Shown here piece after piece: positions 40,875 through 50,941 of a stretch of DNA of 64,000 nt. Under the pieces are notes generated by a model. It did not search any database, was not told the origin of the DNA, and worked only from the letters and a program-made list of their open reading frames with translations. How positions within the stretch are numbered: position 1 is the stretch's first letter; the number at the start of each line of letters is the position of its first letter. The stretch is taken from positions 1-64,000 of the forward strand of contig NZ_BMWE01000027.1 in NCBI RefSeq assembly GCF_014651075.1. The letters are read 5' to 3'. Source of the stretch: Streptomyces djakartensis. GTDB lineage: Bacteria; Actinomycetota; Actinomycetes; Streptomycetales; Streptomycetaceae. The position numbers and the translations under genes are program-made.

Positions 40875-41438
40875 ATGGCCAGCTACCCCGCAGCAGCCGC
40901 CCGCCGGCGCCGCGCCACCGGCCCTGCCCCCTCACTGACCGGCCCGGCGAGCGACGTGCACCCCGTGCTGCGCCGGACCACGGCCCCGCCCGCAGCCCTC
41001 GACCTGCTCGCCCAGGCCCGCGCGGGCCTGGAGGAGGCGACCGTCCTGGAAACACCGAACGAGCGGTACGCGACGGCCCACCTCGCGGCCCTGCGCACCG
41101 CCGCCGCCGTGCTCGCCGCCCGCGGGCGGCCCGAGACCTCGCCCCGGGCCCGCGCCAAGATCAGGAGCGCGTGGGAAGTGCTCCCCGAGATCGCGCCCGA
41201 ACTGACCGAGTGGAGCGCGCTGTTCGCCGCCGGCGCCCGGCGCCGCGCCCGGGCCGAGGCGGGCATCCAGGGCGCGGCCACCAACCGGGACGCCGATGAC
41301 CTGATACGCGACGTGGCGATGTTCCTCCGCCTCGTCGAGCGCATGCTCGTCCTCCAACCGGTCCTCCCGCAGCCGCGACCGAACCGGGACGAGCCGGAGG
41401 CCCTGGGTGCGGGCGGGGACATGCCGGACGCGGGCTGA
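40875..41438 (+). CDS. SAV_6107-type HEPN domain protein
   Basis: 187 aa from ATG 40875 with AGGAGG 7 nt upstream. Helical core at about 35-160: L-L-A-Q-A-R-A-G-L-E-E-A, R-Y-A-T-A-H-L-A-A-L-R-T-A-A-A-V-L-A-A-R-G, and W-S-A-L-F-A-A-G-A-R-R-R-A-R-A-E-A-G. The family is named HEPN in Streptomyces (SAV_6107). The classic HEPN RNase motif R-x4-6-H is not obvious; H in A-T-A-H-L-A-A-L-R and Arg-rich segments are present. No partner nucleotidyltransferase is nearby. Confidence 0.8.
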   Translation: MASYPAAAARRRRATGPAPSLTGPASDVHPVLRRTTAPPAALDLLAQARAGLEEATVLETPNERYATAHLAALRTAAAVLAARGRPETSPRARAKIRSAWEVLPEIAPELTEWSALFAAGARRRARAEAGIQGAATNRDADDLIRDVAMFLRLVERMLVLQPVLPQPRPNRDEPEALGAGGDMPDAG

Positions 41439-41648
41439 CGGGGAGCGGCGGGGTCGGCCGCGCGAGGGCGGCGGCTCATGACGGGCAGCGCGGCCACGGC
41501 ACGGTGGGGACCGGGCCATGCCTGCCACCTCGCCGGAGGCAATAGGGTGGGAGACGCCTGAAGTCTTCCCGTCCGTATCCGGACCGGGGAAGACGCCCCC
41601 TTCGCTCCGCCGCGCAAGAGGCGGTGCCGTGCCGAGGAGTCAACTGAC

Positions 41649-42455
41649 GTGTCGGACCCGATGCGCCCCCGCGCCTCACTCCGTACCGCCGTGGTCTGGG
41701 AGGTCCTCCAGGACGCCCTGGACCGCCGGGTCAAGGCCACGGGTCGGGAGTCGCTGGACGTCCTCGACACCGGGGGCGGCAGCGGCAACTTCGCGGTGCC
41801 CCTCGCCCGCCTCGGACACCGGGTCACCGTCGTCGATCCGAGCCCCAACGCGCTGTTCGCCCTGGAGCGCCGCGCCGCCGAGGCCCAGGTCGCCGACCGG
41901 GTGAAGGGCGTACAGGGCGACGCCCACGGCCTCTTCGACGTGGCCGAGCGCGGCGGCTACGACGTGGTGCTGTGCCATGGCGTCCTGGAGTACGTGGACG
42001 ATCCGGCCGAGGGCGTCCGCAACGCGGTGGCCGCACTGCGCCCCGAAGGCGTCCTCAGCCTGCTCGCCGCCGGTCTCGGCGGTGCCGTGCTCTCCCGTGC
42101 CCTCGCCGGTCACTTCAAGGAGGCCAAGCAGGCGCTCGACGACCCGAACGGCCGATGGGGCACGGGTGACCCCGTCCCGCGCCGGTTCACCGCCGAGCAG
42201 CTCACCGGCCTGATCGAGGCCGCGGGTCTGCGGGTCGGCGCCGTGCACGGCGTGCGGGTCTTCGCCGACCTCGTGCCCGGCGTCCTCGTGGACACCGAAC
42301 CCGGAGCGGTGGAAGCGCTGCTGAAGCTGGAGGAGGCCGCGGCCGAGCTTCCCGCCTTCCGTTCGGTCGCCACGCAGCTGCACGTGCTCGGTGAGACCGG
42401 TGAGACAGTCCAGACCAATGGGGCCAGTGAGGCTGAAGGGGCTCGCGAGGTCTGA
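41649..42455 (+). CDS. SAM-dependent methyltransferase, class I
   Basis: 268 aa from GTG 41649 with GAGGAG about 10 nt before. SAM-binding motif V-L-D-T-G-G-G-S-G-N-F-A-V-P near residue 40, acidic loop V-D-P-S-P, then G-D-A-H-G-L and L-C-H-G-V-L-E-Y-V-D. The segment W-G-T-G-D-P-V-P-R-R-F and the following T-A-E-Q-L resemble CmoA/SmtA-like enzymes, but the substrate (small molecule or tRNA) cannot be told. Alone between intergenic gaps of 210 and 277 bp, in which I see only promoter-sized sequence. Confidence 0.87.
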   Translation: MSDPMRPRASLRTAVVWEVLQDALDRRVKATGRESLDVLDTGGGSGNFAVPLARLGHRVTVVDPSPNALFALERRAAEAQVADRVKGVQGDAHGLFDVAERGGYDVVLCHGVLEYVDDPAEGVRNAVAALRPEGVLSLLAAGLGGAVLSRALAGHFKEAKQALDDPNGRWGTGDPVPRRFTAEQLTGLIEAAGLRVGAVHGVRVFADLVPGVLVDTEPGAVEALLKLEEAAAELPAFRSVATQLHVLGETGETVQTNGASEAEGAREV

Positions 42456-42732
42456 GCCGCTTCCTGAGGGACCACCGCTGATCAGCACCTTGACTGTGCA
42501 TGGAGTACGCCACAGGCCCCCCGAACGGGTGCCTGGCGCCGTATGATCGAGGGAGACCGTTACGGCATGACGGGTCGGCCGCCGGGGAATGGAAGCCTCA
42601 GCGGGCCGGGACGTGATGGCAGGTTCCGGTTGGCCAATTGGCGCAGAGGGGCGGGTTTCACGGGGGCGATTCCCTGCCTATCCTGAAGGGACCCCCGGGT
42701 CGCCCCGGCGACTGCACGATGAGGAGGACTCC

Positions 42733-43131
42733 GTGCCGCTCTCGGAGCACGAGCAGCGCATGCTCGAGCAGATGGAGCGAGCGCTGTACGCCGAAGATCC
42801 CAAGTTCGCGACGGCGCTCGAGGGAAGCGGGCTGCGTACGTACACCCGGCGACGGGTCTACCAGGCGGTCGCGGGCTTCCTTGTGGGTATTGCGCTCCTC
42901 ATGGCCGGTATGGTCGCCAAGCAGGTCTGGCTCAGCGTCGTGGGCTTCCTCGTCATGCTGGGGTGCGCGGTGCTCGCCGTGACCGGCTGGCGGAAGGCTC
43001 CCAAGCCGGGTGAACAGGTGGCGGGGGGCGGAGGGCACCAGGCCCGCCGTCAGAGCCGGCAGCGGCGCTCCATGATGGACCGCATCGAGCAGCGCTGGCA
43101 GAAGCGGCGCGACGAGCAGGGCGGCCATTAG
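42733..43131 (+). CDS. DUF3040 membrane protein
   Basis: 132 aa. GTG 42733 follows GAGGAGG at 6-12 nt, and gives M-P-L-S-E-H-E-Q-R-M-L-E-Q-M-E-R-A-L-Y-A-E-D-P-K, the conserved DUF3040 opening. Two membrane helices at about 47-64 and 70-86 are followed by a basic tail. Such genes stand near cell division and envelope clusters in actinobacteria. Followed by a strong bidirectional terminator. Confidence 0.88.
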   Translation: MPLSEHEQRMLEQMERALYAEDPKFATALEGSGLRTYTRRRVYQAVAGFLVGIALLMAGMVAKQVWLSVVGFLVMLGCAVLAVTGWRKAPKPGEQVAGGGGHQARRQSRQRRSMMDRIEQRWQKRRDEQGGH

Positions 43132-43167
43132 CCCGCAGCGCGGCTCTCCAGGACTACGCGTAGACGT

Positions 43168-43210
43168 GAGTCAGGGGGTGACCACCGACTCGGTGGTCAC
43201 CCCCTGACTC
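43168..43210. terminator. Perfect 20-bp hairpin, bidirectional terminator
   Basis: GAGTCAGGGGGTGACCACCG (43168-43187), loop ACT, and its exact reverse complement (43191-43210). It lies between the convergent DUF3040 and transglutaminase genes. There is no T-run, as usual for Streptomyces hairpin terminators. Confidence 0.85.
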
Positions 43211-43249
43211 ATGTCCACGCCCTGTGCATGGCCCTGGGCTCCGGCGCCC

Positions 43250-45643
43250 TCAGCCCTGCTGCCCCGAGGCCTTCCGCCACACCGGCCGCAGTGCGACGGC
43301 ACGCCTGCCCAGCCCCGACCACCAGGCCGACGCCGCCCACACCACACGCACGGTGGAGCGCGGCACGAGAACCGCGCGGAGCCCGGCCCCGCGGCCGGCC
43401 GTCGCGCGCAGGCCCGCCGTCACACGGTGGACGTCTTCGGTGAGGCCCGCCGTCGGCCGGGGACGCGGTGCGTACAGGACCCGCTCCACCGCGTCCGCCA
43501 CCCGGTGCACCGAGGCCGCGGCCGACGCGTCGAGGTCGCCCAGCCGCACGATCCGGGCGGCCGCCTTGCGCGAGGTCAGCGACTCGTCGGGCGGAATGCC
43601 GAAGTCCCACGCGGTGTCGGTCAGCTCCTGCCAGACGGCCAGCGTGCGCGGTACCGTGTCCGCCTCGCCGCGGCCATGCGCCCCCAGCCGTGCCGCGCGG
43701 ATCCGCGTCCGCCACAGCATCGGTGCCAGCGGCAGTGCCGCCACCGCGAGGCCGGCGAGGACCCAGCCCAGGATCGCGTACCACTTCGGGCCGCCGTCGT
43801 CCGTGGGCAGCACCGCCTGCGGGGAGTCACTCGCACACCCGCCGTCCAGCTTCTTCTGCTCCGGCGTGCAGCTCTCACTCGCCGAGGGCGCCGCCGAAGG
43901 CGCCGCGGACGACGTCTCGGTCGGGCGCACCACGTCCGGTACCGAGCTGCCGGAGTCCTCCGGCAGCGTGTACGGCGGGATCGAGCCGCGGTTCGGTGTG
44001 GGCTCGAAGCGGGTCCAGCCCACACCCTCGAAGTACAGCTCCGGCCAGGCATGCGCGTCGCGCAGCCCCACCGACACCGAACCGTCCGCCTGCGGGGAGC
44101 CCGGCGCGAAGCCCACCGCGACCCGCGCCGGTATGCCCAGGGAGCGGGCCATCGCCGCCATCGCGAAGGAGAAGTGCACGCAGAAGCCCTGCTTGTCCCT
44201 CAGGAAGCGGGCGATCGCGTCCGAGCCGCTGCCGACCTGCACCCGGGTGTCGTACTCGAAGCCGCCGGTCACCGCGAACCAGTCCTGCAGCTCGACCGCC
44301 CTGTCGTACGGACTGGCGGCGCCCGCTGTGACCTGGCGGGCCGTGCGGGCCACCACCGGCGGCAGCGAGTCGGGAAGCCTGGTGAAGTCACGCCCGATGT
44401 CCGCCGGCGGTGGCGGCGCCGACGACAGCTGCTCAGCCGTCGGCTGCACGTCCAGGCTCTTGACCTGGTACGTCAGGCCACGCGTGTTCTGCCCGTGGTC
44501 GCCGACGAGGGTCATGCCCAGCGGCTCGTAGCGCCAGTTGCCCCTGATGTCCACGCCGCTCGGCGGATACGGCATGGGCAGCCAGTCCTGGGCGTACCAG
44601 CCGGCCGCCGTGATGGTGCTCTCGACCTCGGTGCGCTTGACGTCGGGGCCGAGGCCGACCGGGGTCGGGAACGTGCCGCCGGGGACGGCGGTGATGGACC
44701 GGCGGGACGGCTTCCAGGTGGTGCCGTCGAAGTCGTCCAGCGACACGATCCGCAGGTACAGGTCCGAGACGTCGGTCATCTTCGTCTTCACGGAGAGGAC
44801 CTGCCGGTCCTCGTCCACGTTCAGACTGTCGCGCAGTGACACCAGCGGGTTCACGGCGGAGATCGTGCCGCCGCCGCCCGCGCCGCCGCCCGCACCCGTG
44901 CCCACCGAGTCCAGCAGGCCGCCGTTCATCGCGGGCAGGCCGACCGGCACCACCAGGGCGATGCCGAGCGCCACCGCGCCTATGCGCCGGCCGGCGCGGA
45001 CCGGGGCGACGGCGCCGCTCGGCTCCCCTCCGGCCGTGCGCGGGGCACCGCCGAAGACCCGGCCCCACTGGGAGAGCCGGTCCCGCCCCTCGGCCAGGAG
45101 CAGCATCAGATAGCCGGCCGCCGCCACCAGGAACCACAGCCAGTCCGCGCCTCCGTCCGACAGACCCGCGGCCACCGAGTACAGCGCGAGCAGTGGCAGC
45201 CCGGCCGGGGCCGCGCTGCGGAAGGTCACCGCCAGGGTGTCCACCAGCAGCCCGATGATCAGGACACCACCGATCAGCATCAGCCGGATGCCGTCGGACT
45301 CCAGGGGCGCCGGTATCGCGTACCGCGCGATGTCCTCCCCGCCCTGGCGGAGCAGGAGCGCGAAGCGGTCGAGGGCCTGCGGTCCGGGCACCAGCCCGGC
45401 CAGGGCCTGCTCACGGACGAACACGAACGTCAGCATCAGCACCGTGACCACGGCCTGGGCCGCCACCGTCAGCGGACGGGCCAGCGGCACCCTGCGGGCC
45501 GCGGCGCCCACGCCGGACTGCACGGCCAGCAGGAAGGCGGCCTGCACGATCCACGTGACCGGTCTGACGAGGGGCAGCAGGGCGCACGCGGCCATCAGTG
45601 TGGCCGCCCACGCCCCCAGCGTCAGTCGTACCCGCCCGCTCAT
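43250..45643 (-). CDS. Transglutaminase-like membrane protein (TgpA/DUF3488-DUF4129 type)
   Basis: 797 aa from ATG 45643. Its first A overlaps the DUF58 stop (TGATG). Residues about 1-210 contain six or so membrane helices. The extracellular transglutaminase core holds the catalytic Cys in K-Q-G-F-C-V-H-F, His in D-A-H-A-W-P-E-L and Asp in the following region ending F-E-P-T-P. A further helix and a C-terminal DUF4129-like domain complete the protein. It is the third gene of the MoxR-DUF58-TgpA operon; such systems are thought to act on extracytoplasmic proteins, but no substrate is known here. Confidence 0.9.
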   Translation of the reverse strand: MSGRVRLTLGAWAATLMAACALLPLVRPVTWIVQAAFLLAVQSGVGAAARRVPLARPLTVAAQAVVTVLMLTFVFVREQALAGLVPGPQALDRFALLLRQGGEDIARYAIPAPLESDGIRLMLIGGVLIIGLLVDTLAVTFRSAAPAGLPLLALYSVAAGLSDGGADWLWFLVAAAGYLMLLLAEGRDRLSQWGRVFGGAPRTAGGEPSGAVAPVRAGRRIGAVALGIALVVPVGLPAMNGGLLDSVGTGAGGGAGGGGTISAVNPLVSLRDSLNVDEDRQVLSVKTKMTDVSDLYLRIVSLDDFDGTTWKPSRRSITAVPGGTFPTPVGLGPDVKRTEVESTITAAGWYAQDWLPMPYPPSGVDIRGNWRYEPLGMTLVGDHGQNTRGLTYQVKSLDVQPTAEQLSSAPPPPADIGRDFTRLPDSLPPVVARTARQVTAGAASPYDRAVELQDWFAVTGGFEYDTRVQVGSGSDAIARFLRDKQGFCVHFSFAMAAMARSLGIPARVAVGFAPGSPQADGSVSVGLRDAHAWPELYFEGVGWTRFEPTPNRGSIPPYTLPEDSGSSVPDVVRPTETSSAAPSAAPSASESCTPEQKKLDGGCASDSPQAVLPTDDGGPKWYAILGWVLAGLAVAALPLAPMLWRTRIRAARLGAHGRGEADTVPRTLAVWQELTDTAWDFGIPPDESLTSRKAAARIVRLGDLDASAAASVHRVADAVERVLYAPRPRPTAGLTEDVHRVTAGLRATAGRGAGLRAVLVPRSTVRVVWAASAWWSGLGRRAVALRPVWRKASGQQG

Positions 45644-47003
45644 CACGGTCCCTCCCCGCCGCTCGCCGCGGCCACGCCCCTGCGCTCCCGGTCCGCGTGC
45701 CGCCACAGCTCGTCCAGCGAGGCGCCGCGCGGCACGCCCAGGGCCGTCCATCCCGCCTCACGCAGCAACCGCAGCCGCTCCCCGCTCCCGTCCAACGGGC
45801 CGGGCACGTCGCCCGGTTCCCGGATCCAGGTGTCGCTGTCCAGCACGAAGGCGACCGCGCCCTGGCTGCGGTGGCGCATCCGGGCCGCCACGGCCGCCTG
45901 CTCCTCGTCCAGGTCGCCGAGGAAGGCCACCAGCAGCCCCTCGTTCCCGCCGCGCAGCACGTCATAGGCCCGGGACAGGCCCGCGCCCTCGGAGTGGTCG
46001 ATCACCGCGAGGGTGTCCATCAGCAGTCCGGCCGCGTCGGCCGACTCCTGGCTCGTGCCCGCGAAACCGTCCCCGCCCTCGCCGGGCACCGCGTTGCCGG
46101 TGTCCGTCAGCAGCCGGACCGACAAGCCCCGTTCGAGCATGTGCACCAGCACGGACGCGGCGCCCGCCACGGCCCACTCGAAGGCCGAGTCCGGGCCCGC
46201 GCCGTGGAAGGCGATGCCGCGGGTGTCGAGCAGCACCGTGCACCGGGCACGCTGCGGCTGCTCCTCGCGCCGCACCATCAGCTCGCCGTAGCGGGCGGTG
46301 GAACGCCAGTGCACCCGGCGCAGGTCGTCGCCGTGGCGGTACCCGCGCGGGATCACATCGTCCTCACCGGCCAGCGCGAGCGACCGCTGCCGACCGTCCC
46401 CGTACCCCTTCGCCTCGCCTCCGAGGCGCACCGGAGCCAGCGGTTCCACGCGCGGGATCACCGTCAGGGTGTCGTACGTCGAGAAGGACCGGGTCAGCTC
46501 GCACATGCCGAACGGATCGGTCAGACGCAGCTGGAGCGGGCCCAGCGGGTAGCGGCCGCGCAGGTCGGAGCGGACCCGGTAGGACACCTCGCGCCGGCCG
46601 CCCGCCTCCACCCTGTCGAGCACGAAACGGGGCCGCGGACCGAGCACGTACGGCACCCGGTCCTGGAGCATCAGCAGGCCCGTGGGCAGGCGCGAGACGT
46701 TGTCCATCCGCAGATGGACCCGGGACTCGCCGCCGGCCGGCACACGCGCGGGGGAGAGGCGCCGGCTGCCCGCGACCCGGTAGCGGGTGCGGTACAGCAC
46801 CGTCGCGCAGACCAGCGGCAGCACCGCCAGCAGCAGACCCACGCGCAGCAGGTCGCTCTGCCCCAGCACGTAACTGCAGACGGCGGCCGCGACGCCGGCC
46901 GCCAGGAAGGAGCGTCCGCGGGTGGTCAGACCGGCCAGGGCGGTGCGGATGCCACCCTTCTCGTCCCGGTCGGCCTCCGCGTGCCCCGTCCCCGCGGTCG
47001 TCA

Positions 47004-47004
<1 letters not shown>
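45643..47004 (-). CDS. DUF58 protein (MoxR-associated, VWA-like)
   Basis: 453 aa. Starts at ATG 47004, overlapping the MoxR stop by 1 nt. Two N-terminal membrane helices are followed by a beta-domain and the DUF58 hallmark W-R-S-T-A-R-Y-G-E-L near residue 240, then a VWA-like fold (C-T-V-L-L-D-T-R near 263). Stop at 45643-45645 overlaps the next gene. In this family DUF58 proteins work with MoxR chaperones; by analogy it may be remodelled by the upstream AAA ATPase. Confidence 0.9.
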
Positions 47005-48044
<1,040 letters not shown>

Positions 48045-48336
48045 CCGGCCCTCCTCGGCCCTTCCCGCGCTCTCAGGGAGCACGGGATACCCCAATTTCC
48101 CGGGCCGACGCGCCAAGACGCTGGCCGGCCCACCCCGAACCACGGACCCCACGCCTGAAATGCTCAGCGTGACGCCACTCCCCCGCATTCTTGCTGCCGT
48201 TACCGATTCGTGTCACTCGACTGTGGACAACTGGCCGCGATATGTCGGCCTTGCATCCTTTTCGAATATGCGACTGACAGGCTTTCGGCAGCCACGGCAG
48301 GTGGTCTTCCGGGGTGGGCGGCCCTCAGCGCCCAGG
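48045..48336. promoter_or_regulatory. 292-bp region upstream of the MoxR operon
   Basis: No gene. Contains the 9-mer TGTGGACAA (48222-48230), a perfect DnaA-box sequence (TTGTCCACA on the minus strand), and GTCAC/GACAC words next to it, plus an AT-rich stretch around 48240-48285 that may hold the promoter. Its use is unknown; a lone DnaA box is weak evidence. Confidence 0.35.
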
Positions 48337-48885
48337 TCAGGAGGCGGGGTCGACCTCGCGCAGGAGGCCCGTCTTCACGTCGAAGACAAATCCCCGCACG
48401 TCGTCCGTGTGCTCCAGGAACGGCGAGGTCCGAACCCGCTGCATCGACTGCCGCACGTCCTGGTCGACGTCCCTGAAGGACTCGACGGCCCAGGCCGGAC
48501 GCTGGCCGACCTCCAGCTCCAGCTCGTTGCGGAAGTCCTCGGTGAGCGATTCCAGGCCACACCCGGTGTGGTGGATGAGCACGACGCTGCGCGTCCCCAG
48601 CTTCCGCTGGCTGATGGTCAGCGAACGGATCACGTCGTCGGTGACCACACCGCCCGCGTTGCGGATGGTGTGGCAGTCACCGAGCTGCAGGCCCAGCGCG
48701 GCGTGCAGGTCGAGACGGGCGTCCATGCAGGCCACGACGGCGACGTGCAGGACGGGGCGGGCGTCCATGCCGGGGTCGGTGAAGGCTGCCGCGTAACGCT
48801 GGTTCGCCTCCACGAGCCGGTCGGTGACGGTGCCGCCGGTGGTCGCGGCGTCCTGGCCAGTGGGAAACGATGCAGAAGTCGTCAT
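48337..48885 (-). CDS. Beta-class carbonic anhydrase
   Basis: 182 aa from ATG 48885 (ATG 48891 is an alternative; no strong ribosome site at either). Zinc site blocks: V-V-A-C-M-D-A-R with Cys, Asp and Arg, and V-L-I-H-H-T-G-C-G with His and second Cys. R-N-A-G-G lies between them. The size and C-M-D-A-R pattern fit the small beta-CA group of actinobacteria (Rv1284-like). It interconverts CO2 and bicarbonate. It is divergently placed from the dcw cluster start. Confidence 0.9.
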   Translation of the reverse strand: MTTSASFPTGQDAATTGGTVTDRLVEANQRYAAAFTDPGMDARPVLHVAVVACMDARLDLHAALGLQLGDCHTIRNAGGVVTDDVIRSLTISQRKLGTRSVVLIHHTGCGLESLTEDFRNELELEVGQRPAWAVESFRDVDQDVRQSMQRVRTSPFLEHTDDVRGFVFDVKTGLLREVDPAS

Positions 48886-49014
48886 ACCCATGACGGTACT
48901 GGTCACGACTGTTCTCGGCCTGCTGTGAGAGGGGACAAAGAACGTCATCGGGCCTTGTAGTGAGGTAACCCACAAGGGTGGTGTGTTACGGGCCGCGACG
49001 CGCAGGCCGGTTGA

Positions 49015-49042
49015 TTGACCGGGAGACAGGGTGGACTAAAGT
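49015..49042 (+). promoter_or_regulatory. Candidate promoter of the dcw cluster
   Basis: TTGACC (49015-49020), 16-bp spacer, TAAAGT (49037-49042), about 215 bp upstream of rsmH. The gap 48886-49256 otherwise holds no gene. Confidence 0.6.
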
Positions 49043-49256
49043 GACGCGAAGCGGGAGGCGAGTCTCTCCCCGCTGGACTGCTTTTCCCGGAGACCCGGCG
49101 ACGCCCGGCGATCTCCCCACGTGCGCGGCGCGTACGTACGGCTCGGCCTCCTCCCGCTCCCGGTCGGCTGACGCTTCCGGCGCCGGCGGGCCTCCCCTTC
49201 ACGAGCGGGCGGGGACCCGGCGGTGCGTACGGCCGCGTCGGATCTGAGAGGGCCCC

Positions 49257-50213
49257 TTGAGTCAGAGTCGACACGTCCCGGTGATGCTCCAGCGGTGCCT
49301 GGATCTGCTGGCACCCGCCCTTCAGAGCCCGGACGCCGTGGTCGTCGACTGCACCCTCGGACTCGGCGGCCACAGCGAGGCGCTCCTCGAGAGGTTCCCC
49401 GAGGCCCGTCTCGTCGCCCTCGACCGCGACAAGGAGGCCCTGCGCCTGTCCGGTGAGCGCCTCGCGCCCTACGGCGAGCGCGCCACCCTCGTCCACGCCG
49501 TGTACGACGAACTCCCCGAGGTGCTGCACAAGCTCGGCATCGCGCGCGTGCGGGGCGTGCTGTTCGACCTCGGTGTCTCCTCCATGCAGCTCGACGAGGC
49601 CGACCGCGGCTTCGCCTACGCCCAGGACGCCCCGCTCGACATGCGCATGGACCAGACGGCCGGCGTCAGCGCCGCCGAGGTCCTCAACACCTACCCGCCG
49701 GGCGAACTCGTGCGCATCCTGCGCGCGTACGGCGAGGAGAAGCAGGCCAAGCGGATCGTGAGCGCGATCGTGCGCGAGCGGGAGAAGGAGCCGTTCAGCA
49801 ACAGCGCGCGGCTGGTCGAACTGATCAGGGACGCGCTGCCGCAGGCCGCCAAGCGCACCGGCGGCAACCCGGCCAAGCGCACCTTCCAGGCCCTGCGCAT
49901 CGAGGTCAACGGCGAACTCGCCGTGCTCGAGCGGGCGATCCCGGCCGCCGTGAAGGCGCTCGACGTGGGCGGGCGGATCGCGGTGCTGTCGTACCACTCG
50001 CTGGAGGACCGGCTGGTCAAGCAGGTGTTCGCGGCGGGGGCCGCCACCACGGCGCCACCCGGGCTGCCCGTCGTGCCCGAGCGCTACCAGCCGCGGCTCA
50101 AGCTGCTCACGCGCGGTGCCGAACTCCCCACCGAGGGCGAGATCGCCGAGAACCGGCGTGCGGCACCGGCGCGGCTGCGGGGCGCCCAGCGCATCAGGGA
50201 GGACGTCGAGTGA
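49257..50213 (+). CDS. rsmH: 16S rRNA m4C1402 methyltransferase
   Basis: 318 aa from TTG 49257, with GAGAGGG a few nt upstream. Family blocks: H-V-P-V-M-L at residue 6, D-C-T-L-G-L-G-G-H-S (SAM), D-L-G-V-S-S-M-Q-L-D, D-M-R-M-D, A-L-R-I-E-V-N-G-E-L and V-L-S-Y-H-S-L-E-D. It methylates N4 of C1402 of 16S rRNA. The first gene of the dcw cluster, in its conserved place before ftsL (formerly mraW). Confidence 0.97.
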   Translation: MSQSRHVPVMLQRCLDLLAPALQSPDAVVVDCTLGLGGHSEALLERFPEARLVALDRDKEALRLSGERLAPYGERATLVHAVYDELPEVLHKLGIARVRGVLFDLGVSSMQLDEADRGFAYAQDAPLDMRMDQTAGVSAAEVLNTYPPGELVRILRAYGEEKQAKRIVSAIVREREKEPFSNSARLVELIRDALPQAAKRTGGNPAKRTFQALRIEVNGELAVLERAIPAAVKALDVGGRIAVLSYHSLEDRLVKQVFAAGAATTAPPGLPVVPERYQPRLKLLTRGAELPTEGEIAENRRAAPARLRGAQRIREDVE

Positions 50214-50244
50214 GGCGTGTGCAGGCCGGACCGAGGGAGCCTGA

Positions 50245-50694
50245 GTGAGCAGCAAACCCGAACTGAAGGGGCGGGCGGCCCGACTCGCGCGACTCTTCCC
50301 GACCGGCCCCGGGCAGGCGGCCCGCACGCCCTTCGTCCTCCTGGTGGTCCTCCTCCTCGGCGGCGGGCTCATCTGCCTGCTGGTGCTGAACTCGGCCCTC
50401 AGCGAAGGCGCGTTCGAGCTCGACGACCTGCAGCGTGAGACCAAGAGCCTCACCGACGAGGAACAGGCCCTCCAGCGGGACATCGACGCCTACTCCGCCC
50501 CGGAGGCCCTCCAGCGGCGCGCCCGCGAACTCGGCATGGTCCCCGGCGGCGACCCCGCCTTCCTCGCCCCCGACGGCACCGTCAAGGGCGTCCCCAGCCC
50601 CGCCCCCGGCGCCCCGCTGACCGCCGCCCACATCCCCCTGGTCCTGGCCCCCGAGGCCATGACCGACGCCCCCGCCCCGATCCCCGGCAGGTGA
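50245..50694 (+). CDS. ftsL: Cell division protein FtsL
   Basis: 149 aa from GTG 50245, with GAGGGAG upstream. A short cytoplasmic part, one membrane helix (about 31-49: V-L-L-V-V-L-L-L-G-G-G) and a heptad helix with L-D-D-L-Q-R-E-T-K-S-L and L-Q-R-D-I-D, then a Pro/Ala-rich tail ending P-I-P-G-R. The FtsL/DivIC fold scaffolds FtsQ and the septal synthase. Its TGA (50692-50694) overlaps the GTGA of the following small ORF. Confidence 0.92.
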   Translation: MSSKPELKGRAARLARLFPTGPGQAARTPFVLLVVLLLGGGLICLLVLNSALSEGAFELDDLQRETKSLTDEEQALQRDIDAYSAPEALQRRARELGMVPGGDPAFLAPDGTVKGVPSPAPGAPLTAAHIPLVLAPEAMTDAPAPIPGR

Positions 50695-50941
50695 CGGAAG
50701 TGGATGACGACTTCGGCAGGCGCCCAGCGCGCCGCCGTGTGACGGGCCCAGGTGCGGCGTCCGCTCCCGGGGCCGCGGCGGGCCGGACCCTCGGCCGGGC
50801 GGCCGGGAGGCCCGCCGAGCCGTCCCCGGTCCGCACCGCCGGCCGCGAGGCCCGGTGCCGGCCCTGCCGGCGTCCGCCCGAAACCGTGTCCGCCGGCCCC
50901 CGGACCGGTCCGACTCCGACCCCCGGCAGGTGACGGAAGTG
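50682..50941 (+). repeat. Two 21-bp copies of the ftsL/ftsI gene junction
   Basis: CCCCGGCAGGTGACGGAAGT plus G occurs at 50682-50702 (end of ftsL) and again exactly at 50921-50941 (start of ftsI), 239 bp apart. Each copy carries the Pro-Gly-Arg ending of a gene, its stop TGA, and a downstream GTG start. The unit between them encodes the small ORF at 50700-50933. Confidence 0.85.
50700..50933 (+). CDS. Small Arg/Pro-rich ORF inserted between ftsL and ftsI
   Basis: 77 aa from GTG 50700 (or 80 aa from GTG 50691, which overlaps the ftsL stop as GTGA). It begins M-D-D-D-F-G-R-R-P-A-R-R-R-V-T-G-P; FtsI begins M-S-D-R-E-P-P-R-R-R-V-P-G-P, so both share R-R-R-V-x-G-P. It holds a C-R-P-C pair, ends T-P-T-P-G-R like FtsL (P-I-P-G-R), and overlaps the FtsI GTG by its TGA. 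Third positions are about 87 percent G/C, in line with translation. It looks like a diverged duplicate of the ftsI 5' end plus gene junction. No known function; FtsI itself is intact downstream. Confidence 0.55.
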   Translation: MDDDFGRRPARRRVTGPGAASAPGAAAGRTLGRAAGRPAEPSPVRTAGREARCRPCRRPPETVSAGPRTGPTPTPGR

